DNA from: Arthrobacter sp. ERGS1:01
Lineage (GTDB): Bacteria > Actinomycetota > Actinomycetes > Actinomycetales > Micrococcaceae
Assembly (NCBI RefSeq): GCF_001281315.1
Contig: NZ_CP012479.1
Coordinates: 434,001-498,000 of the forward strand
Length of the DNA: 64,000 nucleotides
Direction of reading: 5' to 3'
Shown here in pieces: positions 1 to 11,329 of this stretch. A model generated the notes under the pieces. The model did no database searches, was not told the origin of the DNA, and saw only the letters and a program-made list of their open reading frames with translations. Position 1 is the stretch's first letter. Every line of letters begins with the position of its first letter. The position numbers were made by a program, and so were the translations under genes.

Positions 1-1234
1 AGTTCTGGTCCACCGTGGTGGCGTTGCCCGTGGCGTTGATGGTCTGGTTGGACGGGTCCCACGTCCACCGACCCCGCAGGGCCTCCACACTGGAGGCGGA
101 GAGGACCGTGGGCAGCCAGGTGCTGGACAGCCCCACAATGGACACCGAGGTGGTGGTTTCCGTGTGCGGAACGGCCGAGTTCGGCCCAAAATCGGGGCTC
201 AAGTTGCTCAGCGCCGCGCTCAGGTCCTTGGGGACGGCCGACGGTTTCCAGACCTTTCCGGAGAAGTCCTCCAGGGTGCTCATGCGCATGTACTGGGCGC
301 CGCCGGCGTCGGTCAGGTACGTCATGGTGACCGTGCCCGATTGTGAGCGGAGGTCGTTGCCCAGCGAAATCATCGGATCCAGGCCGGACACGTCACCGCC
401 CGTGCCGATCCGGGATCCTTGCGGAAACACGCCCTGGGTGAAGCCGGGGATCACCACGGGAAGCAGGGTCATCAACAGTACGACGGCGGCGCCCAGGGCC
501 GCTGCCCTGCGCAGGGTTCCGCTGGGGGGCCGGTTGGCGGCCGGGCGCAGGATGCCGTCCGGGGCGTACCAGCGGCAGCAGCCCAGGATGAGCAGGTAGC
601 CGATGGCGGCACCGGCAAAGCCCGTCGCGCCAACGCCGTCGGCCGTTGTCAGCGACGCCGGCAGCAGCACCAGGACGATCGCAATCCCGCTGACCGCCGG
701 CAACGCCACGGTGATGGCCAGGGTGTCCAGCAGGATCGCCACGAAGCCGAGCCCGGCGCAGATGACAAAGATGATCCCGGTATCCAGCGGCACGGGCGTG
801 CTGCTGACCATGATGGTGTCGGCGGCGTCGCCGGCCAGGGCGGCAGCCGCGTCCAGGGAGTGCGAGGACGGGATGACGCCCAGATAGGCGGTGCCGGCAA
901 AGAACCCCAGCGTCAGGCCCATGATCAAGCCGACAATCGCCCCCACGGGAGCCCAAGGCGCCAGCCGCGGGTAGCGGCGCAGCAAGGCCGGCGGCAGCAC
1001 GGTGAACGCCGTGACCAGGGCCGCGTGCGGGAACCAGCTGTTGTCCAGCAATACACCGTTCAGGCTCAGCGAGCTGGCCATCACGGCGCCAAAGATGACC
1101 AGGGCAAGCACCCACCGGGCCGGCCCGGTGGCGGGCGGGCCCAGGCTGTGCCGGATCGCTCCCCGCCAGCCGCCGGGGCCGTCGTCGTCGGACCCGCCGT
1201 GCATGGGTCGGGAGCCGGGGATGGTGCCGGTCAT
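1..1234 (-). CDS. TgpA-like (DUF3488) transglutaminase-family membrane protein, partial
   Basis: The frame runs from an ATG at 1234 and is still open at the window edge, so about 411 N-terminal residues are present. It begins MTGTIPGSRPMHGG, then shows several hydrophobic membrane segments (for example ALVIFGAVMASSLSL, VGAIVGLIMGLTLGFFAG, AAVVLLMTLLPVVIPGF), followed by an extracytoplasmic stretch containing TMTYLTDAGGAQYMRMSTLE. This matches the N-terminal half of TgpA/DUF3488 proteins, which carry a periplasmic or extracellular transglutaminase-like domain further on; that domain lies outside the window. The start overlaps the stop of the upstream DUF58 gene as ATGA, and MoxR precedes that gene. 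MoxR-DUF58-transglutaminase is a known actinobacterial trio thought to act in cell-envelope or protein-complex assembly. Family call fairly safe; precise role unknown. Confidence 0.8.
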   Translation of the reverse strand, partial: MTGTIPGSRPMHGGSDDDGPGGWRGAIRHSLGPPATGPARWVLALVIFGAVMASSLSLNGVLLDNSWFPHAALVTAFTVLPPALLRRYPRLAPWAPVGAIVGLIMGLTLGFFAGTAYLGVIPSSHSLDAAAALAGDAADTIMVSSTPVPLDTGIIFVICAGLGFVAILLDTLAITVALPAVSGIAIVLVLLPASLTTADGVGATGFAGAAIGYLLILGCCRWYAPDGILRPAANRPPSGTLRRAAALGAAVVLLMTLLPVVIPGFTQGVFPQGSRIGTGGDVSGLDPMISLGNDLRSQSGTVTMTYLTDAGGAQYMRMSTLEDFSGKVWKPSAVPKDLSAALSNLSPDFGPNSAVPHTETTTSVSIVGLSSTWLPTVLSASSVEALRGRWTWDPSNQTINATGNATTVDQN

Positions 1235-2604
1235 GGGATTCTCCGGGGGGTGCGCGGCAGGTGCGGGCCGCCGGTGGTCGGTGCGGGCAGCGGGGCGGGG
1301 GCGTCGACCTCGGACCAGGCCTGCAGCAGGGGAGTGTCGGGTGTTGCGGCGACAGCCTGCCAGCCGGCCCTGCGCAAAATGGCCAACGGCTCCTCCATGG
1401 CTGCCGGATCCGGGCAGACCACCAGAGCGTAGGCGCCCTCTGTGGCCTCGATGACGCCGGCCAGCATCATGGCGTCGGAGTGCGAGAGCATGCCGGTGAC
1501 GGCAATGACGGGTCCCCGCCGGCGGGTCTGGATCAGCTTGTCGGCGAGCATGTCGGAAAGCACGGCCGCCGGCTCGCCCCGGCCGGGGGCCTGCTGGGGG
1601 GTGCGGAGCTCCAGCGCGGCCAGCGCCTGGGCCACCGCCAGGGTGCCCGACTGGCCGGCAAAGTCCTCCCTGTCCGGTTCCGGCGCGGAGCGGGAGGACC
1701 GGAAGCCCGGCAGCCCCTCCTCGTCCAGGACGCGCAGCGAATAGCTGCGCTCCACCAGGTGCGTGGCGATGGAAACGGCCGCCACCACGGCCCATTCAAA
1801 GGCGGGCGTGGTCAGGAGTGCGTCCGACCGGCCGCCCGGTTTGTGGACGCCGCCGTAGGCCCACAGCCGCTGGTCGAGTACCAGGGCCGCCTCGGGGGTC
1901 GTGACGGATTCCTCGGCGCGGACCATGAGTTTGCCCTGCCGCGCCGTGGCCGGCCAGTGGACCCGCCGCATGGGATCGCCGTGCCGGTACTCGCGCGTCA
2001 TGATGTCGTCGTCGCTGGGGTTCGCCTGCTGGCGGGTGGTGCGCGAGCCGTCCTGGCCGCGCCCGCCGGTCAGCGACATTTCCGGCAGCACGACGGCGGC
2101 CGGGGCCACCGTGAGCGTGTCGCCGGCGTCGAGCTTGCGTTCGAGCAGGGCCACGTCGAACGGGTCGCCGAACTTGGCCGTCAACGGGCCCAGCGTGAGC
2201 ACGCCGCGCCGGGTGGGGTGCAGTCGGTAGCTGTAACGGCTGATCCGGCTGCGCGGCGCCATGGGCTGGGGGTAGTCAAAACGGGGCACGTTAATAAGGT
2301 GTGCCGGGAGCTGTTCGGCCAGCCGGGCACGGGCGCCGCCGGGCGTGCTGCCCTGCACCTCCAGGGTGACGGTCGCCGTCGTGCCCGTTTCCACGAAGGC
2401 GGGGGAGCAGCTGCGCCGCACGGTGAAGCCCGGGGCAAACAGGTGCAGCCCGGCGCTCGCCAAAGGGGGCAGGGCCAGCAGGAACAGGGCCGCCACGAGC
2501 AGGTCGCGGCGGCCCAATACCTGGGCGAACAAGAGCGAAAGCAGGCCGGCGGCGATGAGAAGCCAGCCACGGGGACGGAAGAGCCTGGAGGGAATCGCGC
2601 TCAT
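1231..2604 (-). CDS. DUF58 domain-containing membrane protein
   Basis: The product has 457 residues. Two hydrophobic segments near the N-terminus (about residues 14-30 and 35-52) precede a beta-rich region and then the DUF58 core, recognisable by the stretch DDIMTREYRHGDPMRRVHWP (roughly residues 200-220) with its R-x-Y-x-x-G-D-x-x-R-x-x-H-W pattern. DUF58 proteins usually occur with MoxR ATPases and may act as their partner, with a von Willebrand-A-like fold after the motif. The gene starts 3 bases after the MoxR stop and its stop overlaps the next start as ATGA, so the three genes are very probably one transcript. Substrate and function are not known from sequence. Confidence 0.88.
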   Translation of the reverse strand: MSAIPSRLFRPRGWLLIAAGLLSLLFAQVLGRRDLLVAALFLLALPPLASAGLHLFAPGFTVRRSCSPAFVETGTTATVTLEVQGSTPGGARARLAEQLPAHLINVPRFDYPQPMAPRSRISRYSYRLHPTRRGVLTLGPLTAKFGDPFDVALLERKLDAGDTLTVAPAAVVLPEMSLTGGRGQDGSRTTRQQANPSDDDIMTREYRHGDPMRRVHWPATARQGKLMVRAEESVTTPEAALVLDQRLWAYGGVHKPGGRSDALLTTPAFEWAVVAAVSIATHLVERSYSLRVLDEEGLPGFRSSRSAPEPDREDFAGQSGTLAVAQALAALELRTPQQAPGRGEPAAVLSDMLADKLIQTRRRGPVIAVTGMLSHSDAMMLAGVIEATEGAYALVVCPDPAAMEEPLAILRRAGWQAVAATPDTPLLQAWSEVDAPAPLPAPTTGGPHLPRTPRRIP

Positions 2605-2607
2605 TGG

Positions 2608-3657
<1,050 letters not shown>

Positions 3658-3772
3658 GCCCAACCTTTCGAGTCCAAGTGGTGCCACGGAAGTGTTCGTC
3701 TGTGACCCACGCTACTAGTATGCGGCGAGAACGGAGGAACGTGACCGTTCCGGATGGGTAAAGTTGACTTTC

Positions 3773-4690
3773 ATGTGCTCCACGGACATCCCCCGCCCCT
3801 ACCGCCGCGACCCAATCGACGCCGAAAACACCGGTTCCGGGAAGGACGACGCCGGCACCTCGCGCCCGCGCTACGCCCCCGCGCCGCCGCCGTTGCCCGT
3901 TCCCGTGTACGACAACCACACGCACTTCGACTTCGATGATGCACCCGTGGCGCTCGCCGATGCACTTGACGCCGCCGAGGCCGTGGGCATTGCCGGCGCC
4001 GTACAGGTGGGCTGCGACCTGGAATCGTCCCGTTTCACCGTGGCCGCCGTGGACGCCGATCCGCGCGTGCTGGGCGCCGTCGCCATCCACCCCAACGACG
4101 CACCCGAGCTGGCCGGCGTCGGCGCCCTCGACGCCGCGCTCGCGGAAATTGACGCGATGGCCGCGCACCCGCGCATCAGGGCCATCGGGGAGACCGGGCT
4201 GGACTATTTCCGCACAGGCCCCGACGGTGTGGCGGACCAGAAATATTCCTTCCGCCGGCACATTGAAATCGCAAAAAAGCACTCGCTTGCCTTGCAGATC
4301 CACGACCGTGATGCGCACGCCGACGTGGTGGAGGTTTTGGCTGCCGAAGGCGCCCCGGAGACAGTGGTCTTTCACTGCTTCTCGGGGGATGCGGAACTGG
4401 CCAAAATTTGTAACGACAACGGCTGGTACATGTCGTTTTCGGGCACGTTGACGTTTAAGAATGCAAAGAATTTGCGCGAGGCCCTGGCGGTGGCCGATCC
4501 GGCGCTTCTGCTGGTGGAAACCGACGCACCATTCTTGACGCCGCATCCGCACCGCGGACGCCCGAATGCCAGCTATATGCTGCCCTACACGGTGCAAAGC
4601 ATGGGTCAATTGATGGGCCGCGACCTGGCCGATTTGGGGTTGCTCCTGCGCAACAATACGGAGGCCGTTTACGGGTCCTGGGCGGTGTGA
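3773..4690 (+). CDS. tatD: TatD-family metal-dependent hydrolase / DNase
   Basis: TatD proteins are metal-dependent nucleases of the amidohydrolase fold, implicated in DNA repair or 3' exonuclease activity. Conserved metal-site motifs are visible: NHTHFDF near residues 48-54, GETGLDYF, IHDRDAH, FHCFSG and VETDAPFL. The chain is about 305 residues, slightly longer than many TatD proteins because of a proline-rich N-terminal extension before YDNHTHFD. The start is uncertain: ATG at 3773 is used here, but a TTG three codons earlier (3764) is possible. Gene order tatD-rpf-rsmA-ispE is conserved in actinobacteria and supports the call. The actual substrate in the cell cannot be told from sequence. 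Confidence 0.88.
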   Translation: MCSTDIPRPYRRDPIDAENTGSGKDDAGTSRPRYAPAPPPLPVPVYDNHTHFDFDDAPVALADALDAAEAVGIAGAVQVGCDLESSRFTVAAVDADPRVLGAVAIHPNDAPELAGVGALDAALAEIDAMAAHPRIRAIGETGLDYFRTGPDGVADQKYSFRRHIEIAKKHSLALQIHDRDAHADVVEVLAAEGAPETVVFHCFSGDAELAKICNDNGWYMSFSGTLTFKNAKNLREALAVADPALLLVETDAPFLTPHPHRGRPNASYMLPYTVQSMGQLMGRDLADLGLLLRNNTEAVYGSWAV

Positions 4691-4702
4691 TTAAGGCCCC
4701 TG

Positions 4703-4735
4703 ACCGTTATCAAACCTTGTCTTGTTGATAACGGT
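4703..4735. repeat. Inverted repeat between tatD and rpf
   Basis: Two perfect 11-base arms, ACCGTTATCAA at 4703-4713 and TTGATAACGGT at 4725-4735, are separated by 11 bases. It lies 12 bases after the tatD stop. It could end tatD transcription, although no T run follows, or it could be a protein-binding site in the rpf promoter. A possible -10 (TAGGTT, 4736-4741) directly follows the right arm, which favours an operator. Confidence 0.45.
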
Positions 4736-4742
4736 TAGGTTA

Positions 4743-4843
4743 CGCTGAAGGACTATTAGCCGTGGTCGGGGAAGGCCAACGGATGAATAGCTGCTGGATC
4801 CACCGTTCAATTGGGGTCCGGCAGAGACCGTTCGCGACGAACA
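4743..4843 (+). promoter_or_regulatory. Candidate c-di-AMP (ydaO-type) riboswitch upstream of rpf
   Basis: Short stretches resemble the ydaO consensus in the right order: CGCTGAA at the 5' side (4744-4750), then GGGGAA...CCAACGGATGAATAGC (about 4768-4792), which resembles the GGGGA-CCA-GGGGUGAAU block, then a TCCGGCAGAGACCGTTCGCG block (about 4817-4835), which resembles CCGACAGCUAACCUCGUAGGC. ydaO riboswitches are known to precede rpf-type cell-wall hydrolase genes in actinobacteria, and the long untranslated leader fits. The match is by eye and some consensus stems are not clear, so this is a candidate only. Confidence 0.5.
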
Positions 4844-4855
4844 TTTTGCGGGACA

Positions 4856-4880
4856 TTTGCCCAGGTACCACCCGGGCAAA
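4856..4880 (+). terminator. Hairpin in the rpf leader, possible attenuator
   Basis: TTTGCCC (4856-4862) pairs with GGGCAAA (4874-4880), and GGT/ACC pairs inside after a single A-C mismatch, leaving a 3-base loop. The stem sits just downstream of the candidate riboswitch and 62 bases before the rpf start. No strong T run follows, so it may act as an expression platform or be a factor-dependent terminator. Confidence 0.35.
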
Positions 4881-4930
4881 AATGCCCCTGCCAAATGCTC
4901 CTCATTCCCCGTGCCCGGGTGCTCTAGTAG

Positions 4931-6139
<1,209 letters not shown>

Positions 6140-6234
6140 GCAGCCACCTGGCACCCCTCGTTTTGCCCGCGCTCCCCGGAAGACTTTTACAGTCGCCGGG
6201 GAGCGCGTTCTTTAATAGCGGATACGATTGTGCA

Positions 6235-7113
6235 GTGACCTCGCCCCAACCCAGCCCCGCCACCCAGCCCCTTCTGGGCGCCACCGAAATCCGCCGCCTC
6301 GCGGAGGAAATCGGCGTGCGCCCCACCAAGACGCTGGGACAGAACTTTGTGATCGACGGCAACACAATCCGCCGGATCGTCGCCGCCGCCAACGTCGACC
6401 CCGCCGAAACCGTGCTGGAGGTGGGCCCCGGACTGGGCTCGCTGACGTTGGGGCTGCTGGACGCCGCCGCCCGCGTGGTGGCCGTGGAGATCGATCCCGT
6501 CCTGGCCGCAAAGCTGCCCTCCACCGTGGCCGCGTTCCGCCCGGAGAAGGCGGGCAACCTCGACGTCGTCCTCTCCGACGCGATGCGCGTGACCGAGCTG
6601 CCCGCCGAGCCAACAGCGCTGGTGGCCAACCTGCCGTACAACGTGGCCGTGCCCGTGGTGCTGCACCTGCTGGAGCACTTCCCGTCCCTCAAGCACGGGC
6701 TCGTCATGGTCCAGGACGAGGTGGCGGACCGCATGGTGGCCGGACCCGGTTCCAAGACGTACGGCGTGCCGTCAGTCAAGGGAGCCTGGTACTCGCAGAT
6801 GCGCAAGGCCGGCGTGATCGGCATGAACGTGTTCTGGCCGGCACCGAAGATTTCCTCGGGACTCGTGGAGTTCACCCGCCGCGAACCCCCCGTCACCCGG
6901 GCCAGCCGCCAGGAAGTCTTTGCCGTGATCGACGCCGCCTTCGCCCAACGCCGCAAGACGCTGCGGGCCGCGCTGGCCGGTTGGGCCGGGGGAGCGGCGG
7001 AGGCCGAACGCTTCCTGCGCATTGCCGGGGTCGACCCGACTGCGCGCGGCGAAGTCATCGACGTGGCCGCCTACGCCCGCATCGCCGAAGCCAAACTCCC
7101 GTTGATGGCCTAG
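6235..7113 (+). CDS. rsmA: 16S rRNA (adenine1518/1519-N6)-dimethyltransferase RsmA (KsgA)
   Basis: RsmA dimethylates two adjacent adenines in the 3' hairpin of 16S rRNA during late 30S assembly, using S-adenosylmethionine. Seen in the 292-residue chain: [15 protein letters not shown] near residues 23-37, SAM motif [12 protein letters not shown], the acidic loop VVAVEIDP and the catalytic-type NLPYNVA, plus the [12 protein letters not shown] motif of the C-terminal domain. GTG at 6235 is the start that gives the family N-terminus; the frame extends further upstream inside rpf but without homology. The gene follows rpf after 95 bases and precedes ispE by 5 bases. Confidence 0.95.
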   Translation: MTSPQPSPATQPLLGATEIRRLAEEIGVRPTKTLGQNFVIDGNTIRRIVAAANVDPAETVLEVGPGLGSLTLGLLDAAARVVAVEIDPVLAAKLPSTVAAFRPEKAGNLDVVLSDAMRVTELPAEPTALVANLPYNVAVPVVLHLLEHFPSLKHGLVMVQDEVADRMVAGPGSKTYGVPSVKGAWYSQMRKAGVIGMNVFWPAPKISSGLVEFTRREPPVTRASRQEVFAVIDAAFAQRRKTLRAALAGWAGGAAEAERFLRIAGVDPTARGEVIDVAAYARIAEAKLPLMA

Positions 7114-7118
7114 CCTTC

Positions 7119-8150
7119 ATGGAACCGTTGAGCCCCCGCGACCGCGCAGGACGGCCTGCCCTGTCCAGTACCCCGGGCAGCCTGCTGGGCGAGGAATACG
7201 ACTGGGCCGGCCGGCCCCGGCACGTGCGCGTCAAGGCCCCCGGCAAGATCAACGTCTCCTTCCGGGTGGGGCCGCTGCGCGAGGACGGCTACCACTCCGT
7301 GGCCAGCACGTACCTGGCCGTGTCGCTGTACGAGGAAGTCTCCGCGACCGCCAAGCCCGGCACCCCACCCGACGACGTCACCATCAGCGTCAGCGCCAAC
7401 AGCACGCTGTCCCCGGAGCAGCTCGCCGGCATCCCGCTGGACGGGACCAACCTGGCGGTCCGTGCCGCCCGGCTCGTGGCCGACATCAGCGAGAATGCCT
7501 GTGGCGTGCACCTGGAAATCACCAAGCACGTCCCCATCGCCGGCGGCATGGGCGGCGGATCGGCCGACGCCGCCGCGGCACTCGTGGCCGCCGACGCGCT
7601 CTGGCACACGGGCCTCTCCCGGGAAGAGCTCTCCATTCTCGGCTCCGAACTGGGCGCCGACGTGCCGTTCGCGCTCCTGGGGGGCGCCGCCGTCGGACTT
7701 GGCATTGGGGACAAGCTCACCGCGGCCCTCGCGCCGGAACCGCTGCACTGGGTGCTGCTGCAATCGGAGTTCGGGCTGTCCACGCCGGTCGTGTTTGGCG
7801 CCCTGGATGCGCAGCGGGCCGGGAACGAGCCGGCCGCGCCGCGGCACGTCGATCCGCACATCCTGGCCGCCCTGCGGGCCGGGGATCCTCGCGGGCTGGC
7901 GCCGTTCCTCGCCAACGATCTCCAGGAGCCCGCAGTCTCCCTGGCACCCGGACTTGCCAAGCTGCTGGCCGCCGGGCTGGAACGTGGCGCACTCGCTGCC
8001 ATGGTCTCGGGTTCCGGGCCCACCATCGCCCTGCTGGCCGAGGACGCCGAACACGCCCAATTCCTGGCCGAATCGCTGTCCGCCGCCGGGCACACGGCAC
8101 AAGCCGTTGAGGGGCCCGTGCACGGGGCCCACCTGGTTTTTGACGCATGA
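7119..8150 (+). CDS. ispE: 4-(cytidine 5'-diphospho)-2-C-methyl-D-erythritol kinase
   Basis: IspE phosphorylates CDP-methylerythritol in the non-mevalonate isoprenoid pathway, here needed for menaquinones and undecaprenyl phosphate. It belongs to the GHMP kinases: the N-terminal KAPGKINVSFRVG carries the active-site Lys, the ATP loop is PIAGGMGGGSADAAAAL, and GADVPFALLGG carries the catalytic Asp. From the ATG at 7119 the product has 343 residues, about 30 more than usual. A GTG at 7224, right before RVKAPGKIN, would give a more typical length, so the start is not certain. It sits 5 bases after rsmA, as in many actinobacteria. Confidence 0.93.
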   Translation: MEPLSPRDRAGRPALSSTPGSLLGEEYDWAGRPRHVRVKAPGKINVSFRVGPLREDGYHSVASTYLAVSLYEEVSATAKPGTPPDDVTISVSANSTLSPEQLAGIPLDGTNLAVRAARLVADISENACGVHLEITKHVPIAGGMGGGSADAAAALVAADALWHTGLSREELSILGSELGADVPFALLGGAAVGLGIGDKLTAALAPEPLHWVLLQSEFGLSTPVVFGALDAQRAGNEPAAPRHVDPHILAALRAGDPRGLAPFLANDLQEPAVSLAPGLAKLLAAGLERGALAAMVSGSGPTIALLAEDAEHAQFLAESLSAAGHTAQAVEGPVHGAHLVFDA

Positions 8151-8192
8151 ATTCCTTAGTGCAAATTTTCCTTTTAATGAAAGTGGTTTGAC

Positions 8193-9980
<1,788 letters not shown>

Positions 9981-10055
9981 TCCGCGCCGAACCCGTGGCG
10001 GGTTTTGCGTAGGACAGTGTTCCACGCAAGACCCGCGGCGGGTTTGTCGCGGAAC
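9981..10055. repeat. Head-to-head pair of palindromic repeats upstream of gene A (family A)
   Basis: Two copies of a roughly 35-37-base element lie in opposite orientation: a reverse copy at about 9981-10015 and a forward copy at 10019-10055. The forward copy has outer arms GTTCCACGC (10019-10027) and GCGGAAC (10049-10055) around a core ACCCG-CGG-CGGGT. The reverse copy reads GTCCTACGCAAAACCCGC on the minus strand. The same element recurs at 10978-11014 at the other end of gene A. The pair lies directly after the ABC-F stop and may also serve as a terminator. Confidence 0.75.
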
Positions 10056-10157
10056 GTTTCGCGGCTGAATCCTCCACAGGGCAGCCCGGCCCGGCTCCCA
10101 TCCACAACTACGACACCGGGGCTGCCGCGGCCCGCCAATGTGGCTCACGCTGGTGCC

Positions 10158-11039
10158 ATGGGCACGTCAAAAAGCACGCAAAAGTTCCGCGCCGAAGCCG
10201 TCATCGCCGGTCTGGGCAAGGCGGTGCGGCAACGCGATCTGCTGAAACTTGGCGTGTCGACCCGGCAGATCCGCCTGGCCCTCGACGATGGCCGCATTGT
10301 TCGCGTTGCCCGCGGCTACTACGCGCTGCCCGGCGTGGAGGCACTCGAGATCTATTTGGCCCGGAACCAAGCCCGGCTCAGCTGCATGAGCAAAGTCGCG
10401 GAGCTGGGTCTGTGGCTTCTCAACGAACCGGCGGCACCCCACGTTGCCGCGGCGCACGGACACCCGATTCCCGGCTGTGTGGTGCACCGGGTCATGGGCG
10501 GGCAGACACTGCTTGACCTGCTGCGGCAGTGCGTCAAATGCGGCACCGAGCTCGAAGCCCTCGTCATCGTCGAATCTGCTGTGGTCAAAGGGAAATGCTC
10601 GATCGGAAGTTTACGGGAAGCCTTTACCGGGCGGGAGGATGCTGCGGGCCGGGCAATCCTGGATCTGATCGACCCGCAGTCAATGTCGATCGCCGAAACC
10701 TGCGGACGCTACCACCTGCGCAAGGCCGGCTACAACGTCCAGGGCCAGGCTTATGTCAAGGACGCGGGACACCTTGACCTGCTCGTGGAAGGCGTGCTCG
10801 GCGTCGAACTCGACGGCCGGGAGTTCCACGACACCGCCAGCGGGTGGGAAGAGGACCTGCGGCGCGACACCATGTTCGTGGTGAACGGCGTGTGGAGGCT
10901 GCGCATACCGGCGGCCGTGGCACTCTACAAACCCGAATTGATGCTCGCATGGGTGTCCCAGGCCCTCGCCGCGATCCGTTCCACGCAAAACCCGCCCGCA
11001 GTCCCGCGTGGAACGTGCCGGCGGCCGGAAATTGTGTGA
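10158..11039 (+). CDS. wHTH (AbiEi antitoxin-like) + DUF559/Vsr-like nuclease protein (gene A)
   Basis: The 293-residue product has two parts. The N-terminus (residues about 5-60) reads like the AbiEi_4 winged-helix domain of type IV antitoxins (RQRDLLKLGVSTRQIRLAL, then RGYYALPG). The C-terminus (about 175-265) matches DUF559/MTES_1575-type PD-(D/E)xK nucleases: HLDLLVEGVLGVELDG, then H, then WEEDLRRDTMF and WRLRIPA. The likely active-site residues Asp, Glu-x-Asp are intact. A CVKC pair lies between. ATG at 10158 is chosen. No toxin partner is adjacent. A close paralogue lies at 14052. The last 20 or so codons run through a palindromic repeat (10978-11014). Function unknown; DNA binding or cleavage is inference. 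Confidence 0.8.
   Translation: MGTSKSTQKFRAEAVIAGLGKAVRQRDLLKLGVSTRQIRLALDDGRIVRVARGYYALPGVEALEIYLARNQARLSCMSKVAELGLWLLNEPAAPHVAAAHGHPIPGCVVHRVMGGQTLLDLLRQCVKCGTELEALVIVESAVVKGKCSIGSLREAFTGREDAAGRAILDLIDPQSMSIAETCGRYHLRKAGYNVQGQAYVKDAGHLDLLVEGVLGVELDGREFHDTASGWEEDLRRDTMFVVNGVWRLRIPAAVALYKPELMLAWVSQALAAIRSTQNPPAVPRGTCRRPEIV
10978..11014 (+). repeat. Palindromic repeat at the 3' end of gene A (family A)
   Basis: Perfect 9-base arms GTTCCACGC (10978-10986) and GCGTGGAAC (11006-11014) flank a 19-base core beginning AAAACCCGC. It is 37 bases long, the same as the forward copy at 10019-10055, and in the same orientation, so gene A sits between direct copies. It lies inside the coding region and encodes part of the C-terminal tail. 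Confidence 0.75.
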
Positions 11040-11157
11040 ACTTTGACACGTGCCGGGCGGGAAAATTGGCCGCGCCGGCGGGGCCAAGTCGCGAAATGCG
11101 CCCTCTCCGTGGCACACTATATTCTCGTGAGTCTCCCATAGGGGCAAGGCCTCACAT

Positions 11158-11229
11158 TCCGCTCTGGTGTAATGGCAGCACCCCAGCCTTTGGAGCTGTG
11201 GAGTATAGGTTCGAGTCCTATGGGCGGAA
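11158..11229 (+). tRNA. tRNA-Gln (anticodon TTG)
   Basis: The 72-base sequence folds as a tRNA. Acceptor stem TCCGCTC (11158-11164) pairs with GGGCGGA (11222-11228), with A at 11229 as discriminator. The anticodon loop is CTTTGGA, giving TTG, and the T arm contains GGTTCGAGTCC. CCA is not encoded. A TATATT-like -10 lies about 40 bases upstream. It stands alone between gene A and glmU. Confidence 0.95.
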
Positions 11230-11329
11230 CACCCTGATCTGAAGTACATGCCGTGAACGGGTACCATGGACTTGTTTCCAATTGCGTACGTTTGATCACG
11301 GACCATGGTCCGGGTAGGAGTGCCACTTA

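Noticed and set aside
393..1115. A minus-strand 240-codon frame over the left-edge gene
   Set aside because: The frame from ATG 1234, open to the window edge, has membrane segments and an ATGA overlap with the DUF58 gene; this other frame is Arg/Gly-rich noise.
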